Source: Kordiimonas sediminis (GTDB lineage Bacteria; Pseudomonadota; Alphaproteobacteria; Sphingomonadales; Kordiimonadaceae). From it: a DNA stretch of 64,000 nt. The notes beneath the pieces are model-generated. The model had not been told where the DNA came from. It searched no databases and saw only the letters and a list, made by a program, of their open reading frames with translations. The translations under genes were made by a program, and so were the position numbers. Positions 10,201-18,211 of this stretch are shown in pieces. The stretch is from contig NZ_BNCI01000001.1 of NCBI RefSeq assembly GCF_014656395.1, positions 1,089,893 through 1,153,892 of the forward strand. The letters are read 5' to 3'. The number at the start of each line of letters is the position of its first letter. Position 1 is the stretch's first letter.

Positions 10201-10515
10201 ATCATTTGGGTCCATCTCAATAACACCGGTCGCATATGAACCGTATGTATCAAAAATGGGTGTCCAGCTGATCCCGTTATCAAGCGTTTTCCAGACGCCG
10301 CCCGAAGATGTTGCAACATAGAAAATGTTGGATTTTTCTGGGTGAAAGGCAAAGTCGGAAATACGTCCGGACGTGTGCGCCGGGCCAATCTCGCGTGGTT
10401 TTAAATTTGTAAATGGATTGCTGTCGGCTGCACTCGCTGCAAAACCGCCTAGGTGTGACGCAGACAGTACAAGTGCCGATGTCATAAGCGCCGAACGTAT
10501 GAACGTTGATTTCAT
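7240..10515 (-). CDS. Exported sortilin/VPS10-like BNR (Asp-box) repeat protein
   Basis: A 1091-residue exported protein with a signal peptide (about residues 1-29, ending ASAAD). The body is a series of beta-propeller blades marked by Asp-box motifs: TLDNGISW, SIDGGKSW, TTDGGKSW, TTDGGKTW, TTDFGVSW, SKDGGRTW, TYDGGNKW, SEDRGDTW, TEDGGQNW and TTDKGKSW. A C-terminal part (from about residue 740) carries an Ig-like segment (RDSAGNVVRKLNGKSGKGLH) and a helical tail. The family is often annotated as a glycosyl hydrolase or sortilin-like protein, but its biochemical role is not established. It stands alone between terminators. The start ATG at 10515 has GGGGGATACCACG upstream. Confidence 0.85.
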   Translation of the reverse strand: MKSTFIRSALMTSALVLSASHLGGFAASAADSNPFTNLKPREIGPAHTSGRISDFAFHPEKSNIFYVATSSGGVWKTLDNGISWTPIFDTYGSYATGVIEMDPNDTNTLWLGTGENNAQRSVANGDGVYKSIDGGKSWTNMGLKDSGHIGQIWINPDDSNHVLVAAQGNLWDKGGDRGLYSTTDGGKSWTRILEIDDHTGINEFVVDPNDPDTIVASSYQRRRHVWTLINGGPGSGIQRTTDGGKTWTKITSGLPGGDLGRIGLAAAPSEPGLIYAIIEADEKGRGVYATTDFGVSWEKRSAHMTTSPQYYNELFVDPKDGNTLYSTDTFTNVSKDGGRTWSALNFSSRHVDDHAMWIDPDNTDHMYIGGDGGVYETYDGGNKWRHIRNLPLAQFYRITPDNAEPFYNVCGGTQDNNSLCGPSRTNVVHGITNSDWHIILGGDGYKAVSDPTNPDIVYTQYQYGGLARYDKKTKERLYITPQPKSGENQYKWNWNTPIIISPHKSTRIYYGAEKLFVSEDRGDTWSAVSPDLTRQIDRNALDVMDRVWSVDAIAKNDSTSIYGSIIGLSESPLREGLIYVGTDDGLIQVTEDGGQNWRKTDKFKGVPDMSLIEDVIASVHDENVAYSVIDNHKRGDFKPYVLKTTDKGKSWKMISGDLPVRGTAHTIAEDHANPNLLFVGTEYGLFFTQNGGENWHQVKGGFPTIAVRDLEIQRRENDLVIGTFGRGVFILDDYSPLRISAEDVTKENATLFPVKDAWQFIVGDKWGMTEKGSLGDQFWRAENPPYGAIFTYHLTEGLQTDKAARQKADQAAQKEGKDTPYPDFDTLRAEAREEAPSVLLTVRDSAGNVVRKLNGKSGKGLHRTAWDLRYDAPDAVNLSPRPRLPWEGDVIGPMALPGTYTVTLSTRIKGTLTQVGDPQSFTVKTLPLSDEITEDRAALLDFQTKTSDLQRAVIAASRAVRDFGTRISHLDTAILRTAAATEDDAQRLRNIKSAVADLSVALSGDRAIASINEPTPLSIQGRIGWIIFASWGSQSPVSGSHRESYEIAASEFTKAQADLQAIARDLAALEAELESKGAPATPGRIPDWQEQ

Positions 10516-10655
10516 CGTGGTATCCCCCCTGTTTTTTCCGCTTGCTGATTACCCGTGCAAGCAGATTTGACGAGGGGGGAGAGTAGCACTGAGCTGTGTG
10601 CGAGTAAAGTGGACCGGATCGTCAGAAATCCGCAGAAAACCTCAGAAATTCTGGA

Positions 10656-11060
10656 CTAAACTTTTTTCCACTTGAGAATATAGTGACTTTCTCTGTCGTC
10701 TCTGCCTTTGGACGTTAGGGTGGTCAGCGTCATACGGTCCCCGTCCAGTGATGCTTTTCTGCGGACAGTCTCTCCGATAAGGTTGGGTACCGAAGACAGT
10801 TCAATATCATGGTGAACCACATCGCCGTGCAGGCTGTAATGCCCGACATAAGACAGCACCATCGGACGTGGCGGCACCCCTTCGATATGGGCATAGTCCG
10901 GGTCCATCAGAAACCCGCACATCTGGCCGGATGGATCATAGATCAGACGTCCTTTTGCCTTTTCGCCGTAAGGGTAGGTGACTGTGCCGTCGCCAGCAAC
11001 CCGTGTCCATGACAGAAGGTCCCATGTACCCAGCAGCTTGTCTGTGCTTAGATCAGTCAT
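10656..11060 (-). CDS. Lipocalin-like domain protein
   Basis: A 134-residue protein of the bacterial lipocalin-like type: LLGTWDLLSWTRVAGDGTVT near the start, GRLIYDPSGQMCGFLMDPD, a central SYVGHYSLHGDVVHHDIELS and a basic C-terminus. Such proteins are small beta-barrels presumed to bind hydrophobic ligands. The start at 11060 has AGGAG nine bases upstream and lies 4 bp after the stop of the thiolase gene, so both are in one operon with the isomerase gene. A 7-codon longer start would overlap the thiolase gene. Its place in the cluster suggests binding or turnover of a pathway intermediate; this is inference. Confidence 0.8.
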   Translation of the reverse strand: MTDLSTDKLLGTWDLLSWTRVAGDGTVTYPYGEKAKGRLIYDPSGQMCGFLMDPDYAHIEGVPPRPMVLSYVGHYSLHGDVVHHDIELSSVPNLIGETVRRKASLDGDRMTLTTLTSKGRDDRESHYILKWKKV

Positions 11061-11064
11061 GTCA

Positions 11065-12309
11065 TTATTCTCCTGTTCCAATTACAAGGCTGACGGTGGT
11101 GGTGGCACTGCCACCGATATTCAGCGTGCCAACATTTTTGGCACCGTCCACCTGATAGTCCCCGGCGGCGCCGGTGACTTGCTTATAGGCATCCAGTACC
11201 ATGCGCGCCCCTGTCGCCCCCACAGGGTGGCCCAGACCGATCAAACCACCGGACGGGTTAATCGGCAGCCTGCCCGTCATGCTGATAGTGCCGTCTTCGA
11301 CTGCTTTCCAGCTTTCGCCGGGGGCAGTTATGCCAAAATGGTCAATGGCCATATATTCTGTGGTGGTGAAGCAGTCGTGCGTTTCGATCGCATCCAGATC
11401 AAACACGTCTTTGCAGCCGGCACGCCCAAGCGCATCCTGAATGGCTGCGTGGACGTGGGGGAAGATATAGGGCGAATTAGTCGTCGTGCCTTCGGCAATT
11501 TTACTGGCATAGGAAATGGCGGCCGTCCGGTGTCCCCACCCTTTAATACGGGGGATGTCTGACAGCGCGATATTATGCTGTTTTGCATATTTTTCGGCCG
11601 TACGTTCATTTGCGAGGAAAACAATGGCGGCACCGTCTGTTACCTGGCCGCAGTCTTGTCGGCGGATGATACCGTCAATAACGGGGTTGGCTTCATCATT
11701 TTCCGTGAAACTTTCCGGGGTGAAGGCCCATTTCCGTGTTTGGGAATTGGGGTTCTTGCGGGCGTTGGCAAAGTTGATGTCCGCAATGCCCGCCAGATGT
11801 TCATATTTCAGGCCGTAGCGTCTTTGATACTCCTGCCCGAGGGTGGAAAACATGTGCGGCCATGGATACTTGATATCCTGACATTCATGACCTGCCCACA
11901 TGGCCGGTCCGCCAATATTCAGGGCAGCCTGATCACCGGGGACGTTGCGCATAATTTCAATGCCCAGCACGGCGACCAGTCCGTATCTGCCCGCTTCAAT
12001 TTCTGCGCTGGCGGCCATCATGGCAATGCTGGATGATGCACAGGCCGCCTCGTGTCGTCCGGTCGCAATACCTGCCATTTTGGGGTTTGCCTCGGCAAAA
12101 AAGCCGCCCAGATGCCCCTGGTTGCAGAAAAGTTCGGCTGTAAAGTTACCCACATGAGCCGCTTCAACATCCGCTGCATCAATGCCGGTTGCATGCAGAC
12201 CCTGTTCAAGAGTTTCCTTGAACAAATCAAAAATTTCCAGTCCTTCACGGTACCAGTTACGGGCAAAGTCGGTTTGATGACCGCCGAGAATATATACTGT
12301 GTTGTTCAT
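11065..12309 (-). CDS. SCP2-type thiolase (acetyl-CoA acyltransferase-like)
   Basis: A 414-residue thiolase-fold enzyme of the sterol-carrier/SCP-x subgroup, which cleaves or forms 3-ketoacyl-CoA or related thioesters. Cys90 in HEAACASSS is the predicted nucleophile. ETHDCFTTTEYMAIDHFG and NPSGGLIGLGHPVGATGARM supply the catalytic His motifs. Proteins of this subgroup often act on bulky or cyclic acyl groups, sometimes as aldolases. A GGAGGGAACACC sequence precedes ATG 12309. The gene is second in a three-gene operon (isomerase-like, thiolase, lipocalin-like) that starts near the operator at 13026. Confidence 0.9.
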   Translation of the reverse strand: MNNTVYILGGHQTDFARNWYREGLEIFDLFKETLEQGLHATGIDAADVEAAHVGNFTAELFCNQGHLGGFFAEANPKMAGIATGRHEAACASSSIAMMAASAEIEAGRYGLVAVLGIEIMRNVPGDQAALNIGGPAMWAGHECQDIKYPWPHMFSTLGQEYQRRYGLKYEHLAGIADINFANARKNPNSQTRKWAFTPESFTENDEANPVIDGIIRRQDCGQVTDGAAIVFLANERTAEKYAKQHNIALSDIPRIKGWGHRTAAISYASKIAEGTTTNSPYIFPHVHAAIQDALGRAGCKDVFDLDAIETHDCFTTTEYMAIDHFGITAPGESWKAVEDGTISMTGRLPINPSGGLIGLGHPVGATGARMVLDAYKQVTGAAGDYQVDGAKNVGTLNIGGSATTTVSLVIGTGE

Positions 12310-12382
12310 GGTGTTCCCTCCTGATGGGATTGTGATCTTACATTAATGTCGTGCGGTATCTGCCGAGAGACAGCCAGACCCT

Positions 12383-12967
12383 TTACCAGCCGCCGGTTGA
12401 GGCCCATTTTGCAGCTTGCTCCAGCCGGTCTGCACCCCAGAAAATCTCGTCCCCTACTTTAAGGGTCGGAGCGCCGAACACCCCCAGGTCCTGTGCTTCC
12501 TGTGTAGCGTCCTTCAGTGCCGTCTTGGCAGCTTCTGTTATATCAACTTCCAGACCAAGGGTTTTTTGGATAGCTGCTAAAACCTCGGGCGATGATACAT
12601 CTTCTTCGCCTTTATAGGCAGCAGTGAAGACGGCCCGTGCGAAGGCGACAGCCTGCGCCGGATCCACCGCATCAATGGCATAAAATGCACGCCCGGCAGC
12701 AACGCTGTTGAAGGGAAACTGTTTTGGCATTGCGAACGGCATACCGTGGGCCCGTGCACAGCGGGCGACATCATGAAACAGATATTTGCCTTTTGGTGTT
12801 TTTGGAGATGCCGGTGCGGCACCAATTGCCTGGAAAACAGGCCCTAGCAGAAATGGTTTCCATTTTGTCGTAACATTGTGTCTTGCGGCTGTTTCTTCGA
12901 TTATCCCTTGGGCAATATATGAATAAGCTGATGAAAAATCGAAATAAAATTCAATAACCATGGACAT
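12383..12967 (-). CDS. 2-hydroxychromene-2-carboxylate isomerase-like DsbA-family protein
   Basis: A 194-residue thioredoxin-fold protein of the HCCA isomerase/kappa-class glutathione transferase group. The N-terminal IEFYFDFSSAYSYIA contains the family Ser (Ser13; the usual following Pro is Ala). KWKPFLLGPVFQAIGAAP and the C-terminal GVFGAPTLKVGDEIFWGADR with the cis-Pro loop are typical. Family members isomerise naphthalene-pathway chromenes with glutathione, but many act on unknown aromatics. Translation may begin at 12967 or two codons later at 12961, which fits better with the GGGG upstream. First gene of the minus-strand operon; an operator lies 59 bp upstream. Confidence 0.87.
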   Translation of the reverse strand: MSMVIEFYFDFSSAYSYIAQGIIEETAARHNVTTKWKPFLLGPVFQAIGAAPASPKTPKGKYLFHDVARCARAHGMPFAMPKQFPFNSVAAGRAFYAIDAVDPAQAVAFARAVFTAAYKGEEDVSSPEVLAAIQKTLGLEVDITEAAKTALKDATQEAQDLGVFGAPTLKVGDEIFWGADRLEQAAKWASTGGW

Positions 12968-13025
12968 GTCCCCATCCCTTTTTAACTGCTGATACCATTG
13001 AAATCAGGCAAACCATAAACTGATT

Positions 13026-13043
13026 AAGTATCGTATTGCAAGT
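13026..13043 (-). promoter_or_regulatory. Candidate operator 1a (ACTTGC-N8-ACTT)
   Basis: Read on the minus strand this is ACTTGCAATACGATACTT, one base from the ACTTGC-N8-ACTA element found in front of other cluster genes and with the same spacing. It lies 59 bp upstream of the isomerase-like gene. The binding protein is inferred to be the tandem HxlR regulator at 19756-20742. Confidence 0.55.
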
Positions 13044-13068
13044 TACTTCATGACCCGCTATACATACA

Positions 13069-13086
13069 TAGTTTCTTTACGCAAGT
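13069..13086 (-). promoter_or_regulatory. Candidate operator 1b (ACTTGC-N8-ACTA)
   Basis: Minus-strand ACTTGCGTAAAGAAACTA matches the cluster element exactly at its ten fixed positions. It ends 33 bp before the ATG of the tannase/feruloyl esterase gene, close to where its promoter must be. Confidence 0.65.
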
Positions 13087-13118
13087 TAGTGTAGAGATGT
13101 GGCAAGGGGAAGTGTCGC

Positions 13119-14678
13119 ATGAACGCGAAAAAGAGAGTATCCAAAAAACTTATACCGGCAATGATGTCGGTGTCTGTAGCTGCCGTTAGTATTGGCGCAG
13201 CATTTGCCAGTGATGTACCGCAAGATATGGGTGACGTCTCAGGCCTGACTGACCGCTGTGAGGCATTTGCCGACGCGAAAATAACCGGTGTTGAAATCAG
13301 CAGCAGTACGGCATCCACAGACAATGAAGCATTGCCGGACCATTGCAGGGTGCAGGGCACGATTGCACCCAATATAGGGTTTGAAGCACGTCTGCCCCTT
13401 ACTGACTGGAACGGGAAATATTTCCAATCTGGCTGCGGCGGCTTTTGCGGGTCTGTACTGGCTGACAAGCCGGGATTTTCAAACGGAATTAATGAAGCGC
13501 TGAAAAAAGGCTATGCAGCGCTGACAACAGATAATGGCCACAAGGGCTGGCTTGGTGATGCGTCCTGGGCCAAAGACAATCCGGAAGCTTTGGAAGTGTA
13601 TGCGCGGACGGGTGTGAAATTTGCGCACGCGGCTGGTACGGCACTTGCGAAGGCATACTACGGTGCTGAGGCGCTGGACCGTGCATATTTTTCTGGCTGC
13701 TCAAACGGCGGACGGATGGCGGCCATGACGGCGCAGGTATATCCGGATTTGTTTGACGGGATTTTAGGCGGAGCCGGAGTGCTCGATCTGACGAACTCTG
13801 GCGGTGTGTATGGGCCTTGGATTTATCAGGCCAACTCGGATGCTGGCGGCGAACGTATTTTAACACGGGCCAATTTCGGCATGGACAAAATCAAGCTGCT
13901 GGAAGCAGAAGTTATGCGGCAGTGTGACGGTGTTGACGGCCGTGAAGACGGCCTGATTTCTGATCCCTATGGCTGTGAAGTTGACTTGGGTGTCCTGCCG
14001 ACATGCGAGGATGGCGGCAAAGCTTGTTTTTCGGCTGCACAGAAAGATGTTTTGAAAAAATGGTATCAGGGTCCACAAAATTCAAAAGGCGAGCAACTGT
14101 ATCCGGGGGTGCCGCCCGGGTCTGAACGCTTCCTCTATGTCTGGTTCCTGGACGGTGACAAAGGAATGGCGCCGGGGACCGCGCTTGGATACAGCTACAC
14201 AAAATACATAGGTTTTGAAACGTTGCCAGTGGAAAACTATACGGCTGCCGATTTTGATTTTGATGCCCATCCCGCTTTGTTGCAGAACCGCGGAAAGCTG
14301 GTTGATGCAACAGATCCGGATTTATCCGATTTTCGCGACGCAGGCGGAAAATATTTGATGTGGCACGGTCTTGCAGACCCGCTAGTCCTGCCAGAGAACA
14401 GCACCGCCTATTACAGTGCAGTCGCTGACAAGATGGGTGGTTATGACGCCATTCGGGATTTCTACCGCTATTTTACTGTGCCGGGATACGGGCATTGTTG
14501 GGAAATGCCAGGCGCCGGTCCGGACAGTTTTGATCCCATCGCTGCGCTGGAGCAGTGGGTAGAGGACGGAATAGCCCCAGAGTCAATTCCGGCAAAGGCT
14601 TCAGATCCGTCAGCGCGTACCAAGCGGGCTAATCTGCGTCCGTACCCGCTGCAGGCAGAGCCGATGTCGGAAAAATAG
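13119..14678 (+). CDS. Tannase/feruloyl esterase family protein, exported
   Basis: A 519-residue secreted serine esterase that hydrolyses esters of phenolic acids such as gallate or ferulate. The signal peptide spans about residues 1-30 (GAAFASD). The family's CS-D-HC arrangement is visible: FSGCSNGGRMAA (Cys194, nucleophile Ser195), HGLADPLV (Asp420) and PGYGHCWEM (His459, Cys460), with Cys194 and Cys460 expected to form the disulfide joining Ser and His loops. Other Cys-rich segments (CGGFCG, CEDGGKAC) suggest further disulfides and periplasmic or outer-surface location. GGGGAAG precedes the ATG. It is divergent from the isomerase operon, and operator 1b lies just upstream. It likely supplies free phenolic acid to the cluster. 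Confidence 0.9.
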   Translation: MNAKKRVSKKLIPAMMSVSVAAVSIGAAFASDVPQDMGDVSGLTDRCEAFADAKITGVEISSSTASTDNEALPDHCRVQGTIAPNIGFEARLPLTDWNGKYFQSGCGGFCGSVLADKPGFSNGINEALKKGYAALTTDNGHKGWLGDASWAKDNPEALEVYARTGVKFAHAAGTALAKAYYGAEALDRAYFSGCSNGGRMAAMTAQVYPDLFDGILGGAGVLDLTNSGGVYGPWIYQANSDAGGERILTRANFGMDKIKLLEAEVMRQCDGVDGREDGLISDPYGCEVDLGVLPTCEDGGKACFSAAQKDVLKKWYQGPQNSKGEQLYPGVPPGSERFLYVWFLDGDKGMAPGTALGYSYTKYIGFETLPVENYTAADFDFDAHPALLQNRGKLVDATDPDLSDFRDAGGKYLMWHGLADPLVLPENSTAYYSAVADKMGGYDAIRDFYRYFTVPGYGHCWEMPGAGPDSFDPIAALEQWVEDGIAPESIPAKASDPSARTKRANLRPYPLQAEPMSEK

Positions 14679-14692
14679 ATAAAAATTGCAAC

Positions 14693-14736
14693 CTTAGTAC
14701 TATTGTAAAAGTAATCACTTGCATAATAGTACTAAG
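14693..14736 (+). promoter_or_regulatory. Candidate operator 2: paired inverted ACTTGC-N8-ACTA element
   Basis: The right arm (14717-14736) contains ACTTGCATAATAGTACTA, an exact match to the cluster element. The left arm (14693-14712) is its inverted copy, matching at 17 of 20 positions across a 4-bp spacer, with the ACTT and ACTA parts kept but GC changed to TT. This makes a large dyad 95 bp upstream of the TonB receptor ATG. There is no T-run after it, so it is not a terminator for the esterase gene. Confidence 0.65.
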
Positions 14737-14830
14737 ATGTGATCAAGTGTTTTGAGATTCAGAAAGTTCGGGAAAGCTTTCTGACTCCGGCCTTAGGGAA
14801 ATGGCCGGACTTTACAGGGAGAGAGTTTAC

Positions 14831-17032
14831 ATGATTACTGTATCTAAATTATTTGGCACGACCGCACTGACGGCTGCTGTCTTCGCTGGTGTTGTTCCAG
14901 CGGTTGCGCAAAATCAGGGTGGTGAGGCTTCCTTCTCGCTTGAGGAAATTACGGTTACAGCCCAGAAGCGTGCTGAAAGTATTCAGGATGTTGCGATCGC
15001 AATTTCTGCTTTTAATGGCAACGATCTGGATAAAATCAATGCGGTTGATGTAACCGACGTTGTTAGCCGCACGCCTAACTTCAATATGACCCAGTTTAAT
15101 CTTGGGGAGCCGCAGTTCACGATCCGGGGTGTTGGGTCTTCGTCTGATTCGGCTGCAAGTGACCCAACGGTCCCGGTATTTGTTGATGAAGTCTATAACG
15201 CCCGCCCCGGTTCTGGCGCGTTTGACTTTTTCGATCTGGAACGTGTGGAAGTTCTGCGTGGTCCGCAAGGTACGCTTTATGGCCGAAATACTTCTGGCGG
15301 CGCGGTCAATATTATTACGAAAAAGCCAAGTCAGGAAGCATACTCTAAAGTATTCCTTAGCTACGGTAATTACGATTCTATGCAGGCGAAAGCAGTCTTT
15401 AACGGCGGCCTGACCGAGACTGTGGCAGCCAAGCTGTCGCTCGCATACCGCAAGCATGACGGTTATTCGGAAAATATTCTGACCGGTGACGAGTTGATGG
15501 ACGCGGAAAACTTCAGTGCGCGCCTTCAGTTTATGTTCGAGCCTAGCGACACAACCAGCCTGTTGATCAGTACGGATTATTCCAAAGACGATAACGGTGG
15601 TAATGCGCGGGTGCCATTCCCGTCATTGGCGCCGCTGGATGCCTTTATCAAGTTGCAGTTCCCGGACGGCACATCCATTCGTAAAAGTTATGCCAACCCA
15701 GATAGTTTCCAGAAGCGAGACATGGGCGGCATCATGGCAAAATACGAACAGGAAATGGACTGGGCGACTCTAACATCGATTTCTGCATACCGCGAAACAG
15801 ATTACAGCTGGTTTGAAGATTTGGGTGGCCTTGAGTTCGGCAACCCGGAAAAACCGTGGGTGTTGAAAAATGATGATTATGCAGACGAGAAGGCTTCCCA
15901 GTTCAGTCAGGAACTGCGCCTCTCCTCGAAGCCTGAAGAAATGGTCAAGTGGGTTGCGGGTCTCTATTACTTCACAGAATCTGTGGACAGGACTGAGCGT
16001 TTTGTAACTGAGGCAGCTGTTATTTTCCCGCCGGTTCTGGGTGGTGATGTATCCTTCCTGCAGGATGTGAAAACACACAGCTATGCGGCTTTTGCCGAAA
16101 CAACGTATCCTATCTCAGAGAATTTCCAGATCACGGGTGGTCTGCGCTACACGCATGACAAAAAATCAGTTAATCAGGTGACTACCGACAATGATGGCAG
16201 TGACCCGGTTCCAGGTTTGCCACTTCTTGCAGCGCCATTTGACGTGTCAGCAAGCGATAGCTGGGACGCTCTGACAGGTAAGATCTCGCTTGAATATAAG
16301 TCTGACAATGTTCTTTATTATGGAACAGTTTCCCGCGGGTATAAATCCGGGATGTTCCCGAGCCAGCCAAATGACCCGGTAGTTGCTGTAACGGCCCAGC
16401 CGCCAGAGCGTCTATGGAACTATGAAATTGGTATCAAGTCTGACCTGATGGACAAGCGGGTGCGTTTGAACGTAGCGGCATTCCTGATGGATTACAGCAA
16501 TTTGCAGCTTTTCCAGCTGACACCGGAACTGCGTCTGCAGACATTCTCCGGCACTGCCAAAAACTACGGTGCAGAGGTTGAACTGGCTGCGGCTGTAACA
16601 CCTGAGCTAGAGATTGGGGCAAACGGTTCCTACCTTCATACCAATCTGAAGGAAACGTCCATTGGCATGTTCGCAGGCTCCGATCTTTCGGTTTCACCGA
16701 CCTGGTCCTATAATCTGTATGTTGATTGGTCCCGTCAGCTTGATGGTGGTGAAATCAGTGTTCGCGCAGATTATCAGTGGCGTGATGAGTATAACCGGGG
16801 CTTTACCCCGGAGGGTGGTCAGCCACCAGCCGAATCCAATATCCCGTCCCTTGGTCTTCTTGATGCCCGGATTGCCTATGCATTCAAGGAAAACCAGTAT
16901 GAAGTGGCGCTATGGGGTAAAAATCTGACCAATAAAGATTATCAAACACACGTGATCCCCTTCGTGGGTTCGGGCTTCTCCCTATTCGGCCCCCCACGCA
17001 CATACGGAGTATCCTTCACTGCTCACTTCTAG
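14831..17032 (+). CDS. TonB-dependent outer-membrane receptor of the catabolic cluster
   Basis: A 733-residue receptor with signal peptide (about 1-27, VVPAVAQN), TonB box (SLEEITVTAQKR), plug motifs (PQFTIRGVGSSSDSAASDPT, VEVLRGPQGTLYGRNTSGGA, VNIITKKP) and a barrel ending in an aromatic residue (YGVSFTAHF). The iron-siderophore-like GPQGTLYGRNTSGGAVNII form is common in receptors for aromatic or terpenoid compounds in sphingomonad-like bacteria. The start at 14831 has GGGAGAGAG just upstream; a 10-codon longer frame from 14801 lacks one. Operator 2 lies upstream and a terminator downstream. It probably imports the substrate of the surrounding enzymes. Confidence 0.93.
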   Translation: MITVSKLFGTTALTAAVFAGVVPAVAQNQGGEASFSLEEITVTAQKRAESIQDVAIAISAFNGNDLDKINAVDVTDVVSRTPNFNMTQFNLGEPQFTIRGVGSSSDSAASDPTVPVFVDEVYNARPGSGAFDFFDLERVEVLRGPQGTLYGRNTSGGAVNIITKKPSQEAYSKVFLSYGNYDSMQAKAVFNGGLTETVAAKLSLAYRKHDGYSENILTGDELMDAENFSARLQFMFEPSDTTSLLISTDYSKDDNGGNARVPFPSLAPLDAFIKLQFPDGTSIRKSYANPDSFQKRDMGGIMAKYEQEMDWATLTSISAYRETDYSWFEDLGGLEFGNPEKPWVLKNDDYADEKASQFSQELRLSSKPEEMVKWVAGLYYFTESVDRTERFVTEAAVIFPPVLGGDVSFLQDVKTHSYAAFAETTYPISENFQITGGLRYTHDKKSVNQVTTDNDGSDPVPGLPLLAAPFDVSASDSWDALTGKISLEYKSDNVLYYGTVSRGYKSGMFPSQPNDPVVAVTAQPPERLWNYEIGIKSDLMDKRVRLNVAAFLMDYSNLQLFQLTPELRLQTFSGTAKNYGAEVELAAAVTPELEIGANGSYLHTNLKETSIGMFAGSDLSVSPTWSYNLYVDWSRQLDGGEISVRADYQWRDEYNRGFTPEGGQPPAESNIPSLGLLDARIAYAFKENQYEVALWGKNLTNKDYQTHVIPFVGSGFSLFGPPRTYGVSFTAHF

Positions 17033-17060
17033 GGTAGAGGATTATCTGTACGTTCTGGAG

Positions 17061-17091
17061 CCCCGCTGTATCGCAGCGGGGTTTCTTGTTT
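17061..17091 (+). terminator. Rho-independent terminator after TonB receptor
   Basis: An 8-bp perfect G+C-rich stem (17061-17068 with 17074-17081), 5-nt loop and TTTCTTGTTT tail. Confidence 0.85.
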
Positions 17092-17208
17092 CAGGGGGTC
17101 AAAATCAGGCAAAAAACACCAGAAAATCAGCAGTTTCTGGTTGCAAAGCCTTTTGATGGCAGGTATAACCTAAGTAGGTTTAGTTATAAAAGTTACGGAT
17201 AAGAATTT

Positions 17209-18183
17209 ATGAGTGCTGGTTCCTCTTCATCTGAAATATTTTCTGGAATGAAACTGCCGTTGATGGTGGCGCCGATGTTTCTGGTGTCTGGTCCTGATCT
17301 GGTTTTAGGGGCCTGCAAAGAAGGGGTCATGGGTACCTTTCCGTTTCCGAATGCCCGCACAATTGATGTGTTGGATGACTGGTTAAGCCAGATCACAAAG
17401 ACATTGCAGAAATGGACCACCGAAAACCCCGATTGTCCGCCTGCGCCGTTTGCTGCAAACATGGTGGCGCATTCGTCTTATGGACGGTTGTCGGCAGAAC
17501 TGGAACTTATCGCCAAGTATCAACCGCCCGTAGTGATTACAGCGCTGGGCAGTCCCAAGCCGGTTATTGAGGTGGTTCATGCGTATGGTGGGCTGGTTTT
17601 TGCCGATGTGAACAGTGTTCCCTATGCGAAAAAAGCTGTCGCAGCAGGGGCGGACGGGCTGGTGCTTGTTGGGGCAGGCGCCGGTGGGCACACAGGGCAT
17701 ATGTCTGGCTTTGCGCTTGTTTCTGCCGTACGTGAATTTTTCAGTGGCCCGGTCATTTTGGGCGGCAGTATCTGTAATGGTGGCGGTATCCGCGCGGCCG
17801 AAGTACTGGGTGCCAATATTGCGTCCATGGGCACAAGTTTTATTGCGGCAGAGGAAAGCCTTGCTGACAGCACCTATAAAGAGATGATTTTGGCGGCCGA
17901 GTTTGAAGATTTGGTTCTGTCGAATGCCCTGACCGGCGCGCACGCTTATTATCTGCGTGAAAGCCTGCTCAAAATGGGCCTAGATCCAGATAACCTGGGC
18001 AAGAAGGCCGGGCCGGATTTCAGCGATTCTGAAAATCAGGTCAAAGCCTGGCGTGATATTTGGTCCGCGGGGCACGGGGTAGGTACCGTGACCAAGGTTA
18101 GGCCAATCGCCGACATAATTGATGAATTGAAAGCACAGTATCAGGCAGCCGTTGATTTGCCGCACTGTGCGATTGCAACGTGA
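17209..18183 (+). CDS. Nitronate monooxygenase-family FMN protein
   Basis: A 324-residue TIM-barrel flavoprotein of the nitronate monooxygenase/2-nitropropane dioxygenase family. Signs are PLMVAPMFLVSGPDLVLGAC at the start, GAGAGGHTGHMSGF with His161 at the position of the family's catalytic base, and the phosphate-binding PVILGGSICNGGGIRAAEVLGA. Related proteins include enoyl reductases and oxidases, so the true reaction is open. It is followed 28 bp later by the carotenoid-oxygenase-type gene and probably cotranscribed. The ribosome site is weak (ACGGATAAG). Only a degenerate version of the cluster operator is seen upstream. Confidence 0.85.
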   Translation: MSAGSSSSEIFSGMKLPLMVAPMFLVSGPDLVLGACKEGVMGTFPFPNARTIDVLDDWLSQITKTLQKWTTENPDCPPAPFAANMVAHSSYGRLSAELELIAKYQPPVVITALGSPKPVIEVVHAYGGLVFADVNSVPYAKKAVAAGADGLVLVGAGAGGHTGHMSGFALVSAVREFFSGPVILGGSICNGGGIRAAEVLGANIASMGTSFIAAEESLADSTYKEMILAAEFEDLVLSNALTGAHAYYLRESLLKMGLDPDNLGKKAGPDFSDSENQVKAWRDIWSAGHGVGTVTKVRPIADIIDELKAQYQAAVDLPHCAIAT

Positions 18184-18211
18184 TTTACGAGAGTGTTTGT
18201 AGGAGGGAAAG

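Noticed and set aside
17176-17193. Possible further operator before the FMN oxygenase-like gene (minus-strand ACTTTT-N8-ACCT)
   Set aside because: Four of ten fixed positions differ from the cluster element, so it is not distinguishable from chance, although a site would be expected here.
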